From an uncultured Vampirovibrio sp. (GTDB lineage Bacteria; Cyanobacteriota; Vampirovibrionia; Gastranaerophilales; Gastranaerophilaceae): a DNA stretch of 64,000 bases. The notes under the pieces are model-generated. The model saw only the letters and a program-made list of their open reading frames with translations. It ran no database searches and was not told the DNA's origin. This document shows positions 8,953-17,370 of this stretch, piece after piece; position 1 is the stretch's first letter, and each line of letters begins with the position of its first letter. The position numbers were made by a program, and so were the translations under genes. The DNA lies in assembly GCA_910578465.1 (NCBI GenBank), contig CAJTPW010000001.1, positions 310,001 through 374,000 of the forward strand, given 5' to 3'.

Positions 8953-9885
8953 ATGGTTCTTTTATCTTTAAATGAAGTGCTAAAATTCTCATTTTTAGAG
9001 GCTTTTAGGGATTGTGTCGCCATTATTCCCTTGTTGTTGTTGATTTTTTATATAATTGAGATTATTGAATTTTTTTATTCGGATAAAATTTTGTCCTTTG
9101 CAAGGTTTTCCAAAAAAGCGGGGCCTTTTGTCGGAGCGCTTCTTGCAGTAATTCCGCAATGCGGACTTTCTATTATTGCAAGCTCAATGTATTGCAGACG
9201 TTTTATTACAAAAGGGACGCTTATTGCCGTATATCTGGCAACTTCCGATGAAGCTATACCCGTGCTTCTTGCTTCTCCGGGCAGGTTGAACGTAATTTTT
9301 CCTCTTATGGGGATAAAGCTTGCTGTAGCGCTATTTGCAGGGTCTTTAATTGATTTTATTTTTAAATCTAAAGTGGATTTTTCAGAGGTTCAAAATGAAA
9401 AAATTCAAATTGAAAAAGGTTGTCACAGCCACGATATTATTAAGGATGAAGATGGTAAATGTAACGGCAGAGTAGGTTTTAGAGAAGTTTTTCTCCATCC
9501 GCTCGTGCACACATTAAGTGTCACATTCTTTATTTTTGCGGTTACTTTTTTAATCAACATTTTGGTTTATGGTTTTTCATCAGGCAATTTTAGTTCTTTG
9601 CAAAATATTGTATTGCTAAAAAATAATTTTGTGCAGCCCGTAATTACCGCTATTTTTGGTATAATTCCAAATTGCGCCGTTTCTGTCGGGGTTACGGTTT
9701 TGTATTTAAAAGGTGTAATCACTTTTGCTTCCTGTGTTTCGGGACTTTGTGCCGGAGCAGGGCTCGGCCTTTTGGTTCTTGTTAAGAATAATAAAGATAA
9801 AAAAGACACGGCACTTATTTTGGCACTACTTCTTATCACAAGTATTCTCGCAGGATACATTACTCTCTTTTTACCGCATATTTAA
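8953..9885 (+). CDS. Putative 10-TM metal exporter (ArsP_2/putative manganese transporter type)
   Basis: A 310-residue polytopic membrane protein with two inverted halves, each carrying a related loop: IPQCGLSIIASSMY and IPNCAVSVGVTVLY. A TSDEAIPVLLA motif lies after the first loop. This pattern fits the family annotated as putative 10-TM heavy-metal exporter or putative manganese transporter. A His-containing hydrophilic loop (about residues 150-175: GCHSHDIIKDEDGKC) may bind metal. It starts three bases after feoB, so iron import and this transporter are co-expressed. The role could be efflux of co-imported Mn or other divalent metal; that is inference from position. Confidence 0.72.
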   Translation: MVLLSLNEVLKFSFLEAFRDCVAIIPLLLLIFYIIEIIEFFYSDKILSFARFSKKAGPFVGALLAVIPQCGLSIIASSMYCRRFITKGTLIAVYLATSDEAIPVLLASPGRLNVIFPLMGIKLAVALFAGSLIDFIFKSKVDFSEVQNEKIQIEKGCHSHDIIKDEDGKCNGRVGFREVFLHPLVHTLSVTFFIFAVTFLINILVYGFSSGNFSSLQNIVLLKNNFVQPVITAIFGIIPNCAVSVGVTVLYLKGVITFASCVSGLCAGAGLGLLVLVKNNKDKKDTALILALLLITSILAGYITLFLPHI

Positions 9886-9907
9886 AGGTTTGCCGCAATG
9901 GTTTTAT

Positions 9908-10804
9908 TTACACTGCAAAGATCGTAAATAAAACAGTCAAATAAAAAAGAAACAATATTTTTGTCATATTATCTCTATATAAAAATTCAGCAGGGTCTTG
10001 TATATCGGTACTTGTGTTTGCAAGATACAGCAGCCTGAAAATTATAAGAGTAAAAGGTATGGCCGAAATATATAAATATCCTGTTCCTGAGCGTTCAATT
10101 GTAGTTGTATCCATCATATATGCAAAATAAAAAGCAATTGAAAGCATTGCATTTGCACAAATAAATTGGTCTAAAAGGCCGCAATTAAAATCTTTGAGGG
10201 ATTTTCTCGTATTTTTTGTTTCAGCGGTGTTTTCATTTTCCGTAAAAGTCTTGTCTTTAAATTCAAGCCGTCTTTTTGAGAATGTAAAAAACATTGAAAC
10301 AAAAAAGGTCAGCAAAATTACAAGAGGAGAGGGGATTACCGCTATTGCCGCGCATCCTGCAAGTATCCTTAAAATAAATCCGAGAGCTATGCAGAAAACA
10401 TCTATAATTTCAATGTTTTTAAGGTGTATTGTGTATAAAACATTTAAAACAACATAAAGTCCCGAAATTAAAAGACACAACGGGTTTATAAGGACAGATG
10501 TGAAGAATCCTGTTAAAAGGAAAAACCCTGCAGCTATGCAAGCGCCCGTGATCAATATTTTCCCGGAAGCAAGCGGCCTTTTGGATTTTGTTGCCGAAAG
10601 TCTGTCTGTTTTGATATCGGAAATGTCATTAAAGATGTAAATGCCTGATGAGACAAGACAAAAAGCCAAGAAAACCAGTGATGCCTTAAATGTTAGTGCG
10701 GGGTTTGTAAAATTTAATGAAAAAATAAGCGGTACAAAGCAAACCGTATTTTTTATCCAGTGTTTTATTCTGATAAGTTGTAAAAAAGTTTTGATTTTTT
10801 GCAT
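9908..10804 (-). CDS. UbiA-family prenyltransferase, decaprenyl-phosphate phosphoribosyltransferase type
   Basis: A 298-residue integral membrane enzyme of the UbiA superfamily. The N-terminus RIKHWIKN and the first Asp motif NDISDIKTDRLSATKSKRP match the subgroup that moves 5-phosphoribose from PRPP to a polyprenyl phosphate, as DprA/Rv3806c does in mycobacteria. Eight to nine hydrophobic segments are visible. The product would be a precursor for a lipid-linked pentose donor. It is the second gene of a minus-strand pair, 41 bases after a large membrane protein that could use such a donor. A quinone-type UbiA is less likely given the N-terminus. The epimerase genes for a full arabinose pathway are not in the window. 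Confidence 0.8.
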   Translation of the reverse strand: MQKIKTFLQLIRIKHWIKNTVCFVPLIFSLNFTNPALTFKASLVFLAFCLVSSGIYIFNDISDIKTDRLSATKSKRPLASGKILITGACIAAGFFLLTGFFTSVLINPLCLLISGLYVVLNVLYTIHLKNIEIIDVFCIALGFILRILAGCAAIAVIPSPLVILLTFFVSMFFTFSKRRLEFKDKTFTENENTAETKNTRKSLKDFNCGLLDQFICANAMLSIAFYFAYMMDTTTIERSGTGYLYISAIPFTLIIFRLLYLANTSTDIQDPAEFLYRDNMTKILFLFYLTVLFTIFAV

Positions 10805-10845
10805 TTTTTAAGCTTTCTTATACCTTCGGTTTTTAAGTGTTTGTT

Positions 10846-12573
10846 TTAGTTGGTCCGAGACTTATATTTTATCCTTGCTTCATCCAGTTTTCGTAAAAAG
10901 GAGATATTCATAGGTTTTGTTTCGGGAAGTTTTTGCAAATTCGCTTCTCTGCCTTGCAAGGTACTTAATGTCTTTATTTTGTATATATTTTCTTTTGTGC
11001 GTTTTGTATATCTTTTGCTCCATTCTAAATTCAGAATATTGATAAAAAGCGTATTTGTAAACATAATTGCAAGGAATAGTCCGATGACTGCTTTTTTAAA
11101 ATAAATGTTTTCAAAATAAGCAGAATAAGTAAAAAGTGCTGTAAAAATCAATAGTGCCCAAAGCTGGGGGACGTATCTTGCCCACCAATTTTCGGAGTTT
11201 AAAATGACGGATAAACCAAAGATTAAAAACAGCAAAAAAAGAGCCTCGTTTGACGTTAAAGAATTTTCGGACCTGTATTTTTTACAGAGTATACATTTTT
11301 TGTAAAATGATGTAAAAAACAAAATGAGCCCAAAAAGAAAAATTCCGCTGAAAAATACACCAAAACCTGCTACTCTTGTGTCAACATCTTTCACCGGTGA
11401 AATTTCACTCTTATATACTGTAAACGGGATTTTAAACTCGGGGTTTTTGTTGCGCACTGTATGAAAATTATCTGTTTTTGAAAATACCGATGCAAAAAAT
11501 TTGTAATAAGAGGGTTTATTTCTAAAGGCTTTTGGAGAATTTGGAGTTATAATGTCAATTTTTTCTTTACCTGTAAGCGGGTGCAGGGCGTGTCGACCCT
11601 TTGCAATATTTGTAAAATAGGGGTTGATACCTGTAAGCAGTGCAAGAAGAAATATTATAAAAACAGAATATAAAAAAGGTTTTATTTTGAAAGTTTTAAT
11701 TTTAGAATCAGGTTTAATTTTTCCTGACAGCAAAAATACTGCAGTGCCAAGTAAAATACATATAAAACAGAAAACTCCGCCAAGTTTAATATTTACCAAA
11801 ATAACGGAGCTCATAATGAAGATAAGTAAAGGTGTAATACGACCTTTGCTATTAAGGTTCCCTGTAATGTAATCAACAACCGAAAATGCGGCAATTAAAA
11901 AGTAAAGATATAAAAGACCGTCAATATAATATGTGAAAAATTGTGCCACAACGACAGGATTATAAATTAAAAGGAATGCAAAAACGGTTTTTGTTCTTGC
12001 GCTCAGTTTATTTTTAGCGTTGCTACAAATATTTAAAAAACTTTCTTTTGAAAAAACGTAATAAATGTAGAAAAAGGTAGTGGCGGCACTTATTATATTG
12101 AATACTTTTCCTGTTTCGATTTTGTTGGTGAACGTTAAAATATTTGCGGCAAAAATTTCTGAAAATTTTACATAATTTTCACACCAGAGAAGTTCATACG
12201 GAGCAAAGCCAAAATGTTTTGTGCAAAAACTTGTAATATTGTCATATATGGGGTTCCATCCTTTGTTTAAAAGCAGTACGGAAACCTGATGATAAGCTCT
12301 TCCATCATATGAAGCATCCATCAAATATGCTGAAAGATATACTGCCGCGACAAGCGCTGCAGCAAGGAGCATACAATAAAAAAGAATTCTTTTAAAGGAT
12401 GTCTTTTCAAAATAAAGCCTTACCGAAAAAATTGCAAATGTTGTTAAAAGTCCGGTAATTATATATTGAGGTGAGATTGAAAGGTTGAAAATAAACCCGA
12501 GGGATGAAAGTAAAAATATTAAAAAGACTCCCGCAAGTAAAGAAAATGAAATGTTTAAAAACATTTTGTCCAT
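10846..12573 (-). CDS. Large polytopic membrane protein, probable GT-C type glycosyltransferase
   Basis: A 575-residue protein with about twelve hydrophobic segments. After the third segment it has YLMDASYDGRAYHQ (about residues 84-97), an acidic motif in the first periplasmic loop, as expected for GT-C enzymes that use polyprenyl-phosphate sugars. A long soluble loop with basic residues lies around 330-390. It is upstream of and probably co-transcribed with the DPPR-synthase-like gene, so transfer of a pentose from a lipid carrier to a surface glycan is a reasonable guess. I recognise no specific family. Confidence 0.6.
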   Translation of the reverse strand: MDKMFLNISFSLLAGVFLIFLLSSLGFIFNLSISPQYIITGLLTTFAIFSVRLYFEKTSFKRILFYCMLLAAALVAAVYLSAYLMDASYDGRAYHQVSVLLLNKGWNPIYDNITSFCTKHFGFAPYELLWCENYVKFSEIFAANILTFTNKIETGKVFNIISAATTFFYIYYVFSKESFLNICSNAKNKLSARTKTVFAFLLIYNPVVVAQFFTYYIDGLLYLYFLIAAFSVVDYITGNLNSKGRITPLLIFIMSSVILVNIKLGGVFCFICILLGTAVFLLSGKIKPDSKIKTFKIKPFLYSVFIIFLLALLTGINPYFTNIAKGRHALHPLTGKEKIDIITPNSPKAFRNKPSYYKFFASVFSKTDNFHTVRNKNPEFKIPFTVYKSEISPVKDVDTRVAGFGVFFSGIFLFGLILFFTSFYKKCILCKKYRSENSLTSNEALFLLFLIFGLSVILNSENWWARYVPQLWALLIFTALFTYSAYFENIYFKKAVIGLFLAIMFTNTLFINILNLEWSKRYTKRTKENIYKIKTLSTLQGREANLQKLPETKPMNISFLRKLDEARIKYKSRTN

Positions 12574-12648
12574 AGGTTAATTATTACACGAATATGCCTG
12601 CGGGGCGTAAATTTTGCATTGTATTGTTTAACAAAGTTTATAATGCTA

Positions 12649-12679
12649 TTGACTTAGAGTTAACTCCAAATTGTAAAAT
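12649..12679 (+). promoter_or_regulatory. MerR-type promoter with 19-bp spacer and internal dyad
   Basis: TTGACT, a 19-base spacer and TAAAAT lie in front of the DXS-like gene. The overlong spacer contains a 16-base dyad at 12654-12669 (TTAGAGTT / AACTCCAA, one mismatch), which is the layout of MerR-family operators, and is most like sites of the aldehyde-responsive AdhR/NmlR group. No MerR regulator gene is in the window. AGGAG precedes the start codon by five bases. Confidence 0.75.
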
Positions 12680-12704
12680 TTAAAAAAAGATAAAAGGAGA
12701 AAAT

Positions 12705-14501
12705 ATGATACTTGATAAAGTTAATATGCCAAATGACCTTAAAAGCTTAAATATGGCAGAATTAAACAAATTGTCTTCTGAAATCAGAGACTGTATTATT
12801 AAAAAGGTAAATATCACAGGCGGGCATTTCGGGCCGAATTTAGGGATTGTCGAAGCTACTGTTGCTCTGCATTATGTTTTTAATTGCCCGAAGGATAAAA
12901 TTGTTTTCGATGTTTCACATCAGTGTTATCCTCATAAAATCTTGACAGGAAGAAAAGAGGGTTTTTTAAACCCTGAAAAATACAATTTTTATACAGGTTA
13001 CACGGCTCCCGAAGAAAGTGCGTGCGATTTATTTAAAGTCGGACACACATCAACTTCTGTCAGCCTTGCTGTTGGCGTTGCAAAGGCAAGAGATTTAACA
13101 GGCGGCAAGGAAAACGTCATAGCCCTTATTGGAGACGGTTCGCTATCAGGAGGAGAAGCCTATGAAGGTTTGAACAATGCTGCAGAACTGAACTCAAACA
13201 TAATCATTGTTGTAAACGATAACGATATGTCCATTGCTGAAAATGCGGGCGGGTTGTATAAAAATTTAAAACTGTTAAGAGAAACTAAAGGTGCAGCTGA
13301 GTTAAATTTCTTTAAAACTCTCGGGTTTGAATATTTATATGTTGAAGAAGGAAATAATGTTGAAGCGCTTATTGATGCGTTCAAGACGGTAAAAGATACA
13401 AATAAGCCTTTTGTTGTACATATTCGGACAGTTAAGGGTTTCGGGCACAAAATGGCTGAAAAATATAAGGAAATTTATCATTATATAAGCCCCGGGCTTG
13501 CGGATTTTTCTGAAGAAGATTTTGCAGCAAAAGCTAAAAACGCTCCATTAGATTCTGAAACCTACGACAAAATTACAACGGATTTTATTTTGAAAAAAGC
13601 AAAAGAGGATAAAAGAATAGTTGCAATTTCTCCTGCAACACCAGGTGCATACGGTTTTACAAAGGAATTTAGGGAAATGCTCGGGGCGCAGTATGTTGAT
13701 GTTGGGATTGCAGAAGAACACGCTGTAGCCTATGCTTCCGCTCTTGCAAAAAGCGGCGCAAAACCTGTTCTTGCCATTATGAGTTCTTTTGTCCAAAGAA
13801 CTTACGACCAGCTTTCGCAGGATTTATGTCTTAATAATTCTCCTGCAACGATTTTGATTCACTGGGGCGCCATAACGGGTGCTGACGCTACGCACCTCGG
13901 GGCTTTTGATATTCCGTTAATAAGTAATATTCCAAATATTGTTTATCTTGCACCGACTTGCAAAGAGGAATATTTAAAAATGTTTGAGTGGTCCTTATCT
14001 CAAAACAATTATCCTGTTGCAATTCGTGTCCCGTTCGGCTCATTTGCATATCCTGTTTCAAGCGGTATTGAAGATGATACTGATTATTCTCTTTTAAATA
14101 AATTCAAACTTACAAAAAAGGGTAAAGATGTTGCAATAATCGGTGCTGGGAGTTTTTATCCGCTTGCTCAAAAAACTGCCGCTCTTTTACAAGAGAGAAC
14201 GGGAATTGATGGAACACTTATAAATCCTTTATTTTTAACGGGTTTAGATAAAGAGTTGCTTGAAGCGTTGAAAAAAGAGCACAAGATTGTCGTTACTCTT
14301 GAAAATGGTGTTATTGATGGCGGTTTTGGTGAAAAAATTTCAAGATTTTACGGAAATTCCGATATAAAAGTGTTGAATTTTGGTGCGCAAAAGGAATTTA
14401 CGGACAGAATACCTCTGGATGTGCTTTATCAAAAATATCATCTTACTCCCGAATTAATCACGGAAGACGTTTTAAAGGTTTTAAATTTTGTAAAATTTTA
14501 G
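12705..14501 (+). CDS. DXS-like thiamine-diphosphate enzyme (1-deoxyxylulose-5-phosphate synthase family, divergent)
   Basis: A 598-residue transketolase-fold enzyme aligning along its length with DXS, which joins pyruvate and glyceraldehyde-3-phosphate. The thiamine-diphosphate motif is intact (GDG 143-145 to NDN 171-173), as are the GGHFGPNLG and YPHKILTGR histidines and the catalytic Glu337 (IAEEH; EQH in most DXS). Two positions differ: the DRAG motif is HWGA (Trp387 where E. coli has Arg420) and the YPRG motif is VPFG (Phe444 for Arg478). In E. coli these arginines hold the substrate phosphate. So it may use another, perhaps unphosphorylated, aldehyde. Expression seems MerR-controlled. 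It may still be the only DXS of the genome; the rest of the chromosome is not visible. Confidence 0.82.
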   Translation: MILDKVNMPNDLKSLNMAELNKLSSEIRDCIIKKVNITGGHFGPNLGIVEATVALHYVFNCPKDKIVFDVSHQCYPHKILTGRKEGFLNPEKYNFYTGYTAPEESACDLFKVGHTSTSVSLAVGVAKARDLTGGKENVIALIGDGSLSGGEAYEGLNNAAELNSNIIIVVNDNDMSIAENAGGLYKNLKLLRETKGAAELNFFKTLGFEYLYVEEGNNVEALIDAFKTVKDTNKPFVVHIRTVKGFGHKMAEKYKEIYHYISPGLADFSEEDFAAKAKNAPLDSETYDKITTDFILKKAKEDKRIVAISPATPGAYGFTKEFREMLGAQYVDVGIAEEHAVAYASALAKSGAKPVLAIMSSFVQRTYDQLSQDLCLNNSPATILIHWGAITGADATHLGAFDIPLISNIPNIVYLAPTCKEEYLKMFEWSLSQNNYPVAIRVPFGSFAYPVSSGIEDDTDYSLLNKFKLTKKGKDVAIIGAGSFYPLAQKTAALLQERTGIDGTLINPLFLTGLDKELLEALKKEHKIVVTLENGVIDGGFGEKISRFYGNSDIKVLNFGAQKEFTDRIPLDVLYQKYHLTPELITEDVLKVLNFVKF

Positions 14502-14539
14502 CCTGTTACAAGGGTTCAAAAGCAAAAATAAATATTTTC

Positions 14540-14580
14540 GGGCCTTTTATAAACCTCATAAATAAGTTTATAATCGGCCC
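14540..14580 (+). promoter_or_regulatory. Long hairpin overlapping the promoter region of the repeat protein
   Basis: Fifteen-base arms starting GGGCC and ending GGCCC, two mismatches, 11-base loop. It could end transcription of the DXS-like gene, though the T-run is weak. A -10-like TATAAT (14569-14574) lies in its right arm, so it may also act as operator for the next gene, whose start has no Shine-Dalgarno. Confidence 0.4.
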
Positions 14581-14591
14581 TTAAAAATTAT

Positions 14592-16886
14592 ATGCACATT
14601 TTACCCGTTAAAACAAATGATACTAAACTTTTTTCACCGCATAAAATAAAGCCTTGTGTGGGGTTTCAATCTGCATATTCTGTAAAATCTTTGCTTTTAG
14701 CAAATCTTGCTCCGCTCGGTGCTGATACGGTATCTTTTAAAGGAAGAGCACCCGTTGCCGTATATGCTTTTGATAAGACGGGAAAACATTGGCGATTTGA
14801 CAGTCAGGCGGAAGCCGCAGACCCTGAAGACGGGCTGAATTTAAACAAAAGAGCCATAGGAAGATGTGTAAGCGGAGAGCTTAAAACAACGGGTGGGTAT
14901 ACTTTTTGCAGCGCAGATGAAATTGAAATTAAAGATGATGATGGAAGCGTTTTAAAGGATGAAAAAGGTGTTCCGCTTTTAGACCAAAAGAAGATTGCTG
15001 ACATCATAAAACGTTTTGATGCGGAAAACAAAGCTGTATATGAGATAACGACAAAAAAATACACATGGTTTGAAAGTCAGGCAACAGCTGCAAAGGCGCT
15101 TAAAATAGGCAAAGACGGTATATGTAATTGTTTGAGCGGCAAACTTGCTTCGACTGCAGGAAGAACTTTTGTTTGGGCAAAAGATTTTGAGACGACTGAT
15201 GAGAACGGAAAGGTTGTGCCCGATAAAGCAAGGCTTCGGGATATGGTGGAGAACTTTGCGGGGCTCGATAGAACTGTTTATGTGTATAATGAGCTTGGTG
15301 ACTGCTTTGAGTTTGCAAATCCGCATATAGCGGCAAGAAAGCTCGGGTTAAATTATACCGGTGTTGCAGCCTGCCTTTCAGGTGAGCAAAAGACCACGGG
15401 GGAGTATGTTATTGCTTTTGCAAGGGATATAAATAAGAAAGATTCGCTTGGAAGAACAATTACGGATAAACAAAAAGTAAAAGATCTTTTGAAAAATTTT
15501 GAACACTGTCCTGTTTATGCAATTGAAAAAGACGGAACGTATCATTGGTTTAAAAGCCAGCAGGATGCAATTAATAAGCTTGGCCTGAACAAAAGAAGCG
15601 TGCAATATTGCATTCAGGGTGCATATGCACAAACAGGAGGATACACCTTTGCAAGGGCTTATGATATTGAAAAAACAAGAAAAGATGGTTCGACTTATGT
15701 TAGCAAGTGGCGTCTGAAAGAGTATTTAAAGCTTTTTGACCATAGAGAATTATATGCTGTTGACAAGGAAGGCAATTTTAAATGGTTTGAAAGCCCTGCC
15801 GTTGCTTCAAAAGAGCTTGAAATTGAACCTTCAAGGATTTCTGCCTGTCTTTTGAATAAAAAAAGGAAAACGGGAGATTACACCTTTGTCTGGGCGAATG
15901 ATTTGGAGCAAAAACTTCCGGGCGGCAAGAAGCGCATAAATGAAACAAAGATAAAGAATTTAAAGAAGCGTTTTCTTGCAAACGATGTGTATGCAATTAA
16001 AAGAGACGGTTCATCGATTGAAAAATTTGCTTCAAGGCAAGCGGCAAGTGCGGCACTTGAAATTGATGCTTCAGGTATTTCAAAAAATACAAACGGAATA
16101 ACAAAATCTGCAGGCGGATACAGGTTTGTTATGGCATATGATCTTGAAACCAAAGATGAAAACGGCGAAATGAAGCTTGATACGGAAAAATTAAGAAAGG
16201 CTATGAAGAGCATTCAAAGACAGGCAAGCTATTTTGTCAGGGCGGATGGTACATATGAGCGTTTTGAGAGCGACCATACTGCACGAAAGGAAGGCAAGGC
16301 AGCAGTATTTAACTTTGCGCTTCAAAGGTATAAAACAAATAACGGCTGGTGCAGGATTTCCGCCCCTCTGGTTGAAGAAGTGACGGATGATTGTAAATTC
16401 AAGCTTGATGAAGCAAAGCTTATGGAAGAATTTGAAAAAATGAGACAGCATGCCGTGTATCTTATAGATAGCAAAGGAAATGCCCAAAGGTATAATAACA
16501 GATTGTATTCAAGGCTTTTAACCGATGCATTTATATATGATAAAGATGGCAGAAGCTGTAAATTAAAACCCGGCTACAGATGCATTCCCGCAATTTTTGT
16601 TGAGACAAAAGGCGAAGATGGGAAGTATTATTTTGACAGTAAAAAGCTTGATAGCGAAGAAGCTCGAAAACATGAAATATATACCCAAAAGACTTTACTG
16701 TACAGGCAAGAGGGCAAAAAGCCCCCGAAGGCAGAAGAATATGGTGAGCTTGCAATTGCGGATGTGGCGCTTATTAAAAGCGGCCGTGGAGCTTTTTATC
16801 AAACAGCTTCCGCAAGCGGTAAAGGAAATCCGTTTGATTATTTATCGCTTGAGGCAAAATATGAAACAAACCCAAGCCAGATTTAA
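14592..16886 (+). CDS. Protein of eight tandem NUMOD1-like repeats with N-terminal F-x-G box
   Basis: A 764-residue protein. The N-terminal 50 residues include the box SFKG (48-51). Then eight repeats of about 78 residues start near residues 55, 148, 228, 307, 387, 464, 544 and 620. Each has a beta hairpin (VYAxxxDGxxxWF), a helix-turn-helix (SxxxAxxxLxIxxxxIxxCLxG) and K-x-TGGYTFxxAxDIE, followed by a charged helical linker. The core resembles NUMOD1, a DNA-binding module normally found in one or a few copies on homing endonucleases. No nuclease motif is visible. Repeats 7 and 8 are degenerate. Function unknown; DNA binding is plausible, and a structural or host-directed role cannot be excluded. 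Confidence 0.75.
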   Translation: MHILPVKTNDTKLFSPHKIKPCVGFQSAYSVKSLLLANLAPLGADTVSFKGRAPVAVYAFDKTGKHWRFDSQAEAADPEDGLNLNKRAIGRCVSGELKTTGGYTFCSADEIEIKDDDGSVLKDEKGVPLLDQKKIADIIKRFDAENKAVYEITTKKYTWFESQATAAKALKIGKDGICNCLSGKLASTAGRTFVWAKDFETTDENGKVVPDKARLRDMVENFAGLDRTVYVYNELGDCFEFANPHIAARKLGLNYTGVAACLSGEQKTTGEYVIAFARDINKKDSLGRTITDKQKVKDLLKNFEHCPVYAIEKDGTYHWFKSQQDAINKLGLNKRSVQYCIQGAYAQTGGYTFARAYDIEKTRKDGSTYVSKWRLKEYLKLFDHRELYAVDKEGNFKWFESPAVASKELEIEPSRISACLLNKKRKTGDYTFVWANDLEQKLPGGKKRINETKIKNLKKRFLANDVYAIKRDGSSIEKFASRQAASAALEIDASGISKNTNGITKSAGGYRFVMAYDLETKDENGEMKLDTEKLRKAMKSIQRQASYFVRADGTYERFESDHTARKEGKAAVFNFALQRYKTNNGWCRISAPLVEEVTDDCKFKLDEAKLMEEFEKMRQHAVYLIDSKGNAQRYNNRLYSRLLTDAFIYDKDGRSCKLKPGYRCIPAIFVETKGEDGKYYFDSKKLDSEEARKHEIYTQKTLLYRQEGKKPPKAEEYGELAIADVALIKSGRGAFYQTASASGKGNPFDYLSLEAKYETNPSQI

Positions 16887-16975
16887 CCTCTGTATTTTTA
16901 AAGAAAACAACACTTGAGATTATATTTCTGGAAAAAATCGAGAATAATCAGGGAATAAAAGAAAATTTGTCAAAT

Positions 16976-17016
16976 AAAAAATAACCCCATTTCCAAAAAA
17001 ATAATACGGAAAGGGA
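16976..17016 (-). terminator. Terminator-like hairpin downstream of tRNA-Arg
   Basis: On the minus strand CCCTTTCC pairs with GGAAATGGG (one bulge) around an AT loop and is followed by TTATTTTTTA. It lies just after the tRNA 3' end. The remaining sequence between the repeat protein and this hairpin (16887-16975) shows nothing else. Confidence 0.55.
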
Positions 17017-17026
17017 TTTTAAGTTT

Positions 17027-17100
17027 CGCGCCTGGAGGGATTCGAACCCCCGACCTTTTGGTTCGTAGCCAAACACTCTATCCAGCTGAGCTACAGCCGC
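17027..17100 (-). tRNA. tRNA-Arg (anticodon ACG)
   Basis: Reads as a full cloverleaf on the minus strand: D stem GCTC/GAGT, anticodon stem TTTGG/CCAAA with loop CTACGAA, T stem GGGGG/CCCTC with loop TTCGAAT. The discriminator is G and no CCA is encoded. The anticodon ACG would be read as inosine-CG after editing. The acceptor stem has one G-G mismatch at pair 4-69 (5' GCGGCTG against 3' CAGGCGC). A nearby copy of the 5' half would pair perfectly; see the repeat entry. Confidence 0.9.
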
Positions 17101-17221
17101 ATTTATCTAATTCTGATTTGCCGTCATCTCAGCGGTTAAATGTTTATAAGCCAAACAATTTTCATATTCGCAAACTAAACGTTTGCTTCGCCAGCTGAGC
17201 TACAGGCGCATTTATTTAATT
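17082..17221. repeat. 31-bp imperfect direct repeat at the 5' end of tRNA-Arg
   Basis: Bases 17082-17112 (5' end of the tRNA plus flank) recur at 17191-17221 with two differences. The repeats are 109 bases apart. The interval holds no gene, but has a small hairpin (GCAAAC at 17170-17175, GTTTGC at 17181-17186) directly next to the second copy. The layout is that of an insertion or partial duplication at a tRNA gene. Confidence 0.8.
17191..17209 (-). pseudogene. tRNA-Arg 5' fragment
   Basis: On the minus strand this reads GCGCCTGTAGCTCAGCTGG, the acceptor 5' strand, bases 8-9, D stem and part of the D loop of tRNA-Arg, then stops resembling a tRNA. Its GCGCCTG is a perfect match for the 3' acceptor strand of the intact tRNA, unlike that tRNA's own 5' strand. 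It is probably a displaced original end or a relic copy. From 17222 to 17370 I see only AT-rich sequence. Confidence 0.7.
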
Positions 17222-17370
17222 TTCAAAAATAATTCTATCACAAACGTTATAAAACACAAAATTATTTTTATATGAGGTATCATTTGAGACAATATCAAAA
17301 TTGTTGGTGATGTTGGTATATATAATTAAAAAACTTGTGTAAATTTAATAAAATACCAAGGATTTAGGGA

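Noticed and set aside
17101..17190. Second complete tRNA next to tRNA-Arg
   Set aside because: Only the 5' half is present; no anticodon arm or T arm can be folded.
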